Source: an uncultured Bacteroidales bacterium (lineage in GTDB: Bacteria; Bacteroidota; Bacteroidia; Bacteroidales; P3). Taken from it: a DNA stretch of 37,813 bases. The notes below the pieces were generated by a model, which saw nothing but the letters and a program-made list of their open reading frames with translations, did not search any database and was not told the origin of the DNA. The stretch lies in the NCBI GenBank assembly GCA_937915785.1, contig CALGGY010000077.1, positions 1-37,813 of the forward strand. Reading direction: 5' to 3'. Made by a program: the position numbers and the translations under genes. Positions within the stretch are counted from its first letter, which is position 1; every line of letters starts with the position of its first letter. This document shows, in pieces, positions 33,723 to 37,813 of the stretch.

Positions 33723-34313
33723 TTATATTGCCACAACAACTTTCGGGAAACGCAACACTTTCTCGTTCAGGAAGTAGCCTTTTTCCACCACGTCGATTAC
33801 GGTGCCTTTCTGCGATTCGTCGCTGGCGGGGAACTGGGTTACGGCTTCGTGCAGCTCTTCGCTGAATTTCTGTCCTTTGGCATCTATTTCTTTAAGACCT
33901 TTCTGCTGCAGTATGTTCATCATTTTGTTGTAGATAAGCTGCACGCCTTCGCGCGAGGCCTCGTCGGTCATCGACTGTAGGGCGCGTTCCATGTCGTCGA
34001 TGATGGGAAGTATGGCTTTGATAGTGTCGGCGGCACCGTTTATCAGCAGGTCGGATTTTTCTTTGTTGGTGCGTTTGCGGTAGTTCTCAAATTCAGCGTA
34101 GGTGCGCTGGTATTTGTCGTTGAGTTCGGCAAGTTTTTCGCCAAGCTCCTGAAATTTTGTCTCGCTGTCGTTTTTATGGTGTTTTTTGTCTTTCTTGTCG
34201 TTCTCGTCAGCGTCATTGTGTTGCCCCGCTGGGGTATTTTCCTTTTCTTCAGTGGGTTCGGCGGCGTTTTGTTCTATGTCCTTAGGGTTGTTATTGTTTG
34301 TGTTTTCGTCCAT
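33723..34313 (-). CDS. grpE: Nucleotide exchange factor GrpE
   Basis: A 196-residue nucleotide exchange factor for DnaK. A disordered, Asn/Glu/Lys-rich N-terminus leads into the long helix (LGEKLAELNDKYQRTYAEFE, NYRKRTNKEK), the four-helix part (ILPIIDDMERAL) and the C-terminal beta domain ending VEKGYFLNEKVLRFPKVVV. I start at the ATG at 34313 (MDENTNNNN). An ATG at 34346 (MIFKKNK) is also in frame, but it lies only a few bases from the transcription start predicted by the promoter at 34356-34386. Confidence 0.93.
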   Translation of the reverse strand: MDENTNNNNPKDIEQNAAEPTEEKENTPAGQHNDADENDKKDKKHHKNDSETKFQELGEKLAELNDKYQRTYAEFENYRKRTNKEKSDLLINGAADTIKAILPIIDDMERALQSMTDEASREGVQLIYNKMMNILQQKGLKEIDAKGQKFSEELHEAVTQFPASDESQKGTVIDVVEKGYFLNEKVLRFPKVVVAI

Positions 34314-34355
34314 TTTGTTGTTGGTTTTGTTTTTTTTGAATATCATTTCGTATGA

Positions 34356-34386
34356 CAGATTTAAGTGTTTCAAAAACTTTGCCAAA
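34356..34386 (-). promoter_or_regulatory. Promoter of grpE-dnaJ (minus strand)
   Basis: On the minus strand TTTG (34386-34383), 19 nt, TAAATCTG (34363-34356), one mismatch from the -7 consensus. It lies in the 94-nt gap after the OstA-like gene. Confidence 0.6.
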
Positions 34387-34407
34387 GGGCTGATTTATGA
34401 CAAAATG

Positions 34408-35958
34408 TCATTTTTCGGCTTCGTTTTTTTTGTCGTCGGGAGTGTTCCAGATGTAGATGTCAGTTTTGTTGTTTGGCCTGATGGAGCCGTGCCAACGAAA
34501 ACCTTTGATGAATTTCTCCTCTTCGGGCAACTGTTTCACCGGATAGGCTTTCATGTCGGGATTGGTGTAGGTGGCCACGCGGTAGGGTTTGCGGTTGCGT
34601 ATGTATATGCGCATGTCGGAGCCAACTCCAACGTTCACGCCTATCAGCTCCTGCGTTTTGTTGGGACGTTCCTCGGTGAGGTAATACACCGACTGGGCGT
34701 TGCCGAGCACATCGGCGTACGACGGCTCACCTTCGTTGAAAACCACCACTCCGCGTTTGCCTTTCACTTGGTTGTACTGCGTTTCGGCCACTTTCTGCAC
34801 CACAAAGGCCGAACCGTTCAGATAAACGGTTTTCACACCCGATGTGTCCATTTTCATCACTATGGTGTCGGCGGTGCACTGGTTGCTGTCGTACCATGCA
34901 ATTGGGTTGCTATAAAGCGTTAGCAACGAGTCGGTTACGTTGTAGAAAGCGGAGTCGCACTGTCCTTGCACATCGGTGCGGAACAGGCGCACGCGGTGGT
35001 ATGCGCTAACGGTGCTGAACTGGTTGCTGTCGGTAGTGGTGGAGTAAATGGTGTCGCTGTGCATGAAAAGTGTGTCGTTCTGGTCGTTTACGAAATGCGC
35101 TGTGGCACTGTCGGTTATGAAATTGTAGTGCCGTTGCCCGTCGGTTTCGCCATAGTGTCCGGTGCAGAAAATGTTGTTGGCTGAGTCCCAGATGTTCACA
35201 TTGTGCCGGGCCAGCCCGAATTTCGTTTTTCGGTAATAGTCGAGGGTGTCGCACGTTAGTCGCTGGTTACCGTTGTATATCGACGATTTTTTCACCGAGG
35301 TGGCATAGCCTTGGTCGGTGTTGTAGGTGCCGTTTTCGCTATATAATATAGTACTGTCGTTGGTAAAAATGTGTGTTGGCCCACGGAAAACAGCCAGTTT
35401 GCTGACGGTGTTGTAAGTCATTGTGTCGGAGGTGAGTACGGTTGTGGAGTCGGTCAGCATCACGTCGTCGTAGATAAAAAACTCCTTTTGGTTGGCAAAG
35501 TATAGGCCGTTGTAGCTGTCGAGGGTTTTGTCGCCGTTCATGGCGTGGCCGTGGTAGGTGTATTTGGCTGTGGCGGTGTTTCGGTTGTACGATATGTAAG
35601 TGGTTGAAAGCGAGGTGGCTCCATCGACAAGCAGCACTTCTTCGCCCCAAATTTCCACCACGCGCTTGTTGCCGTCATAAAACAGTTCGTCGCCGAAAAT
35701 GGTGGTGGTGTCCGATATTTCGATAACAATGCTGCCAAAGGCCGTGAAGTTGTTCCGTTTGGTGTCGTAGTGTGCCGAGTCGGAGTTCAGAACCATGCCT
35801 TCGTGGGTGGCTTTCACCGTTTTGTAAAGTATCCACACGTCGGGATTTTCGGCTTTGCGCGCGCCCATGCCCGATTGGTACTCAATCATTTTCTGGGCGT
35901 TGGCTCCGAAACCGAAAATCAGCGCTATCAATGTGGTTACAAGTGTTTTACGTAGCAT
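34408..35958 (-). CDS. OstA-like LPS export protein
   Basis: A 516-residue exported protein with a signal peptide (LVTTLIALIFGFGANAQ). It consists of repeated short beta turns of the OstA/LptA type, in which each strand carries DS, DT or YD pairs: MVLNSDSAHYDTKRNNFTAF, TTIFGDELFYDGNKRVVEIW, TVLTSDTMTYNTVSKLAVFR and RLTCDTLDYYRKTK. This matches the OstA-like_N domain of Bacteroidetes, a large periplasmic relative of LptA that would bridge LPS to the outer membrane. The C-terminus is acidic and basic mixed. I chose the ATG at 35958 because the signal peptide starts there; the longer frame includes the -7 element at 35981-35988. Confidence 0.85.
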   Translation of the reverse strand: MLRKTLVTTLIALIFGFGANAQKMIEYQSGMGARKAENPDVWILYKTVKATHEGMVLNSDSAHYDTKRNNFTAFGSIVIEISDTTTIFGDELFYDGNKRVVEIWGEEVLLVDGATSLSTTYISYNRNTATAKYTYHGHAMNGDKTLDSYNGLYFANQKEFFIYDDVMLTDSTTVLTSDTMTYNTVSKLAVFRGPTHIFTNDSTILYSENGTYNTDQGYATSVKKSSIYNGNQRLTCDTLDYYRKTKFGLARHNVNIWDSANNIFCTGHYGETDGQRHYNFITDSATAHFVNDQNDTLFMHSDTIYSTTTDSNQFSTVSAYHRVRLFRTDVQGQCDSAFYNVTDSLLTLYSNPIAWYDSNQCTADTIVMKMDTSGVKTVYLNGSAFVVQKVAETQYNQVKGKRGVVVFNEGEPSYADVLGNAQSVYYLTEERPNKTQELIGVNVGVGSDMRIYIRNRKPYRVATYTNPDMKAYPVKQLPEEEKFIKGFRWHGSIRPNNKTDIYIWNTPDDKKNEAEK

Positions 35959-35980
35959 TAGCCTTAAGGTTTTGACTTTG

Positions 35981-35988
35981 CAAAAATA
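35981..35988 (-). promoter_or_regulatory. Likely -7 element for the OstA-like gene (minus strand)
   Basis: On the minus strand TATTTTTG followed by C, about 23 nt before the ATG at 35958. No good -33 box. The bases from here to 36180 hold no gene that I can support. Confidence 0.5.
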
Positions 35989-36180
35989 CAAAATTATTAC
36001 GAGATTTTTCCGTAAAAATGCACTTGTAGTAAAAATAGCGGTTTTTATACCTGTATTATTTACCAAAAAACACCCGTTGCAATCTGTCGCCACGCCATAT
36101 TTATCGACTTGAAACAATATTTAATTTGTTACATAAGATATTGATTTAAAATATTTTATTATGTTTATTGTTTAAAATAT

Positions 36181-36211
36181 TTTGCCAAATGGAAAAAAGT
36201 TTGTACCTTTG
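36181..36211 (+). promoter_or_regulatory. Promoter of the second cobalamin riboswitch
   Basis: TTTG (36181-36184), exactly 19 nt, TACCTTTG (36204-36211) followed by C: an ideal match. The predicted start near 36218 coincides with the start of the aptamer P1 stem. Confidence 0.8.
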
Positions 36212-36218
36212 CAGTCGA

Positions 36219-36396
36219 ATTTGGTTCGTTCCGAGGCATTTATTTTGCCGCCGAGCGATTAAAAGGGAATCGGGTGCAAGTCCCGGACAGTCCCGCTGCT
36301 GTAAGCCCCGCCAAAGTCGTTTCCAAATCCCCCGCCACTGTCCACAAGGATGGGAAGGCCGCGAAACGACGGGGTAAGTCAGAAGACCTGCCAAGT
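36219..36396 (+). ncRNA. Cobalamin riboswitch (upstream of repeat protein)
   Basis: The same aptamer landmarks as in the first copy: AAAGGGAA, GGTGCAAGTCCCGGACAG, CCCGCTGCTGTAAG (ending at 36305), GCCACTG, GATGGGAAGGCC and AAGTCAGAAGACCTGCC (ending at 36392). P1 is short: ATTTGG (36219-36224) with CCAAGT (36391-36396), including one G-T pair. The 49 bases 36257-36305 are identical to 1434-1482 of the first riboswitch. The leader after the aptamer is unusually long, about 282 nt, and contains the hairpin at 36408-36428. Confidence 0.95.
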
Positions 36397-36407
36397 CCGG
36401 TTTTGAA

Positions 36408-36428
36408 AAGCTTTCGAGGAAAGAGCTT
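36408..36428 (+). promoter_or_regulatory. Stem-loop after the riboswitch, candidate expression platform
   Basis: AAGCTTTC (36408-36415) pairs with GAAAG-GCTT (36419-36428, one bulged A) around a GAG loop. The TTTCGAGGAAA core of it is also present after the first riboswitch (1597-1607), which suggests a shared regulatory role. There is no T run, so it is not a terminator. Confidence 0.45.
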
Positions 36429-36678
36429 GAAAAAGACAACAATTCACAACTGTTCGAATTTTCGCATTTTTTTGAAAGCTATTTTGAGTAAGAAAGTCAA
36501 AATAGTAGTATGTTGTTGCCAAACAAACAGACACATAATCCGCTTAGGTATGGCTCCAACCGTGGAAAGGGTTGGGCAGAGGAGGCTTTTTGCTTGTGGC
36601 ATAACAAACGGCGCGACTTTGTTACCGGTAGTTTTTTTTGAAAAAAAACTGTGTTAAACATTTAAATATCATTTATTT

Positions 36679-37813
36679 ATGGTAAAAAAAATATTATTGT
36701 TCTGCTTTTCGCTGGCTTTTAGTGCCAGACTTTTTGCACAAAGCACCGATGCCACAATTTCGGCATCCCAGATAAGATATTGGATTGGAAGCGGTTCCCA
36801 CGAAGTGGTGTTTGCCGTCAATTTTGGCAGCCCCGACACCTGCTTGGCATGGGGATTCCGTTTCACCGCCGACAGCGTAACCGTTGAGGAGATGATGGAC
36901 TCCATACAGGCCAACGACACCCGTTTCAGCTACACAGGCTCTTCCGGCGTGTTGAACAACATAACTTTCACACCCACAACTGGCATCACATTCACTTCGC
37001 AAGCCAACAACTGGATGTACAACCTGAATGGCTCCTTGGCCAATAGGGGATACTCCTTGCAATATGTTTATGACGGCGACTTTGTGAAATGGGGCGATGC
37101 CGATGTGGCTACATATACCGAAACATCGGGCTGGCCATGGGTTTACGAATGGTCGCAGACCGTAACCCCCGTAGATCCTCCGGCCGGTGCCGGCAATACT
37201 GCCACCGACGCCACCATCAACCCCGCAAGTATCAGATACTGGGTGGGCTCCGGCGGCAACGAGGTTGTGTTTGCCGTAAACTGGGCCAATCCCGACACCT
37301 GCCTTGCTTGGGGCTACCGTTTCAGCACCGACAGCGTAACGGTTTTCGACATCATCGACGCCATTGCCACCACCGACTACCGTTTCGATTACGACAGCAG
37401 CATGTCAGCCTATGGAGCCTATATCAACGACCTGCGCTATGCCGTGAACGCCAACGACACACTGAAACTTGCCGGCATGTGGTGGTCTTTCAACGTAAAC
37501 GGACTGATGGCTCCAATGAGCTGCGACTACATGTATGTTAAAAACGGCGATTTTGTGAAATTTGGCGACGAAAGTATTGCCATTGTCAACGACACCGACC
37601 AATGGGGCTATCCCTCCGAACTGGCTTGGACAAACGCCGTAACGCCTGTGAAAGCTCCCGAGGCCACCATCAGCGCAAGCCGCATCAAATACTGGGTGGG
37701 CAACGGAAGCAACGAAGTGGTGTTTGCCGTAAACTGGGCCAATCCCGACACCTGCCTGGCTTGGGGCTACCGTTTCAGCACCGACAGCGTAACGGTTTTC
37801 GACATCATCGACG
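36679..37813 (+). CDS. Secreted tandem-repeat protein under B12 riboswitch control (3' end outside window)
   Basis: The frame is open from the ATG at 36679 to the window end, at least 378 residues. A signal peptide (KKILLFCFSLAFSARLFAQ) without a lipobox is followed by three copies of a roughly 150-residue repeat, with RYW at residues 33-35, RYW at 186-188 and KYW at 337-339. Each begins (R/K)YW(I/V)G, then EVVFAVN, PDTCLAWG(Y/F)RF and DSVTV. The second half (FRFDYDSSMSAYG-like, then WWSFNVNG and NGDFVKFGD) resembles the transcobalamin/intrinsic factor C-terminal domain (DUF4430-like), judged by eye. With the riboswitch upstream I infer a cobalamin-binding surface or secreted protein. A type IX or other anchor may lie beyond the window. 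Confidence 0.8.
   Translation, partial: MVKKILLFCFSLAFSARLFAQSTDATISASQIRYWIGSGSHEVVFAVNFGSPDTCLAWGFRFTADSVTVEEMMDSIQANDTRFSYTGSSGVLNNITFTPTTGITFTSQANNWMYNLNGSLANRGYSLQYVYDGDFVKWGDADVATYTETSGWPWVYEWSQTVTPVDPPAGAGNTATDATINPASIRYWVGSGGNEVVFAVNWANPDTCLAWGYRFSTDSVTVFDIIDAIATTDYRFDYDSSMSAYGAYINDLRYAVNANDTLKLAGMWWSFNVNGLMAPMSCDYMYVKNGDFVKFGDESIAIVNDTDQWGYPSELAWTNAVTPVKAPEATISASRIKYWVGNGSNEVVFAVNWANPDTCLAWGYRFSTDSVTVFDIID
36778..37813 (+). repeat. Tandem coding repeats of about 453-459 bp
   Basis: Repeat units start at 36778, 37237 and 37690, so the periods are 459 and 453 bp (153 and 151 residues). The third unit is cut by the window end. The first unit is the most diverged. The bases 37267-37360 and 37720-37813 differ at only one position in 94, so units two and three are recent copies or are being homogenised. 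Confidence 0.9.

Overview
The window comes from a member of the Bacteroidota, most likely an anaerobic Bacteroidales. The evidence is the promoter type (TTTG about 19-23 nt before TAnnTTTG, seen many times), the near absence of Shine-Dalgarno sequences, TonB-dependent receptors with carboxypeptidase-like N-termini, a type IX secretion tail, a FeoA-FeoB fusion, a BtuG-like surface propeller and an OstA-like LPS protein. Spacers are very A/T-rich while genes are moderately GC-rich. Gene order looks chromosomal. I see no phage, insertion sequence, CRISPR array or rRNA.

Layout. 1-1166: end of an ABC transporter pair. 1298-4790: terminator, promoter, cobalamin riboswitch, btuB-like receptor and btuG-like lipoprotein. 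4857-5253: wreck of a nucleotidyltransferase/HEPN (MNT-HEPN) gene pair. 5532-7859: DUF2569-like membrane protein and anmK. 8082-12194: dnaX, a cation/proton antiporter and dapF. 12396-12764: initiator tRNA and a small membrane protein. 12923-14643 (minus): a LutA-like protein and a TIGR01212 radical SAM protein. 14980-19137: a lipoprotein, a type IX secreted protein, lysine-fermentation dehydrogenase kdd and two tandem paralogous exported proteins. 19201-25088 (minus): receptor, M16-like protein and metallo-hydrolase in one operon, then a barrel protein and upp. 25390-29554: feoAB, a Cys-rich partner, a hemerythrin protein and a LuxR regulator. 29793-32468: an unusual membrane-anchored kinase and an outer-membrane protein. 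32527-35958 (minus): dnaJ, grpE and an OstA-like gene. 36181-37813: a second cobalamin riboswitch and the start of a large repeat protein that runs off the window.

The most interesting part is the pair of cobalamin riboswitches near the two ends. The first controls a recognisable B12 uptake pair. The second leads to a secreted protein built of roughly 150-residue tandem repeats. The second half of each repeat resembles the C-terminal cobalamin-capping domain of animal intrinsic factor/transcobalamin (DUF4430-like), judged by eye. I infer that it may be a multivalent B12-binding surface or secreted protein. A second theme is iron and nitrosative stress (feoAB, hemerythrin, LuxR). Several proteins have lost expected catalytic residues: the M16 protein, the response-regulator receiver, the LutA-like cysteines and the kinase catalytic loop.
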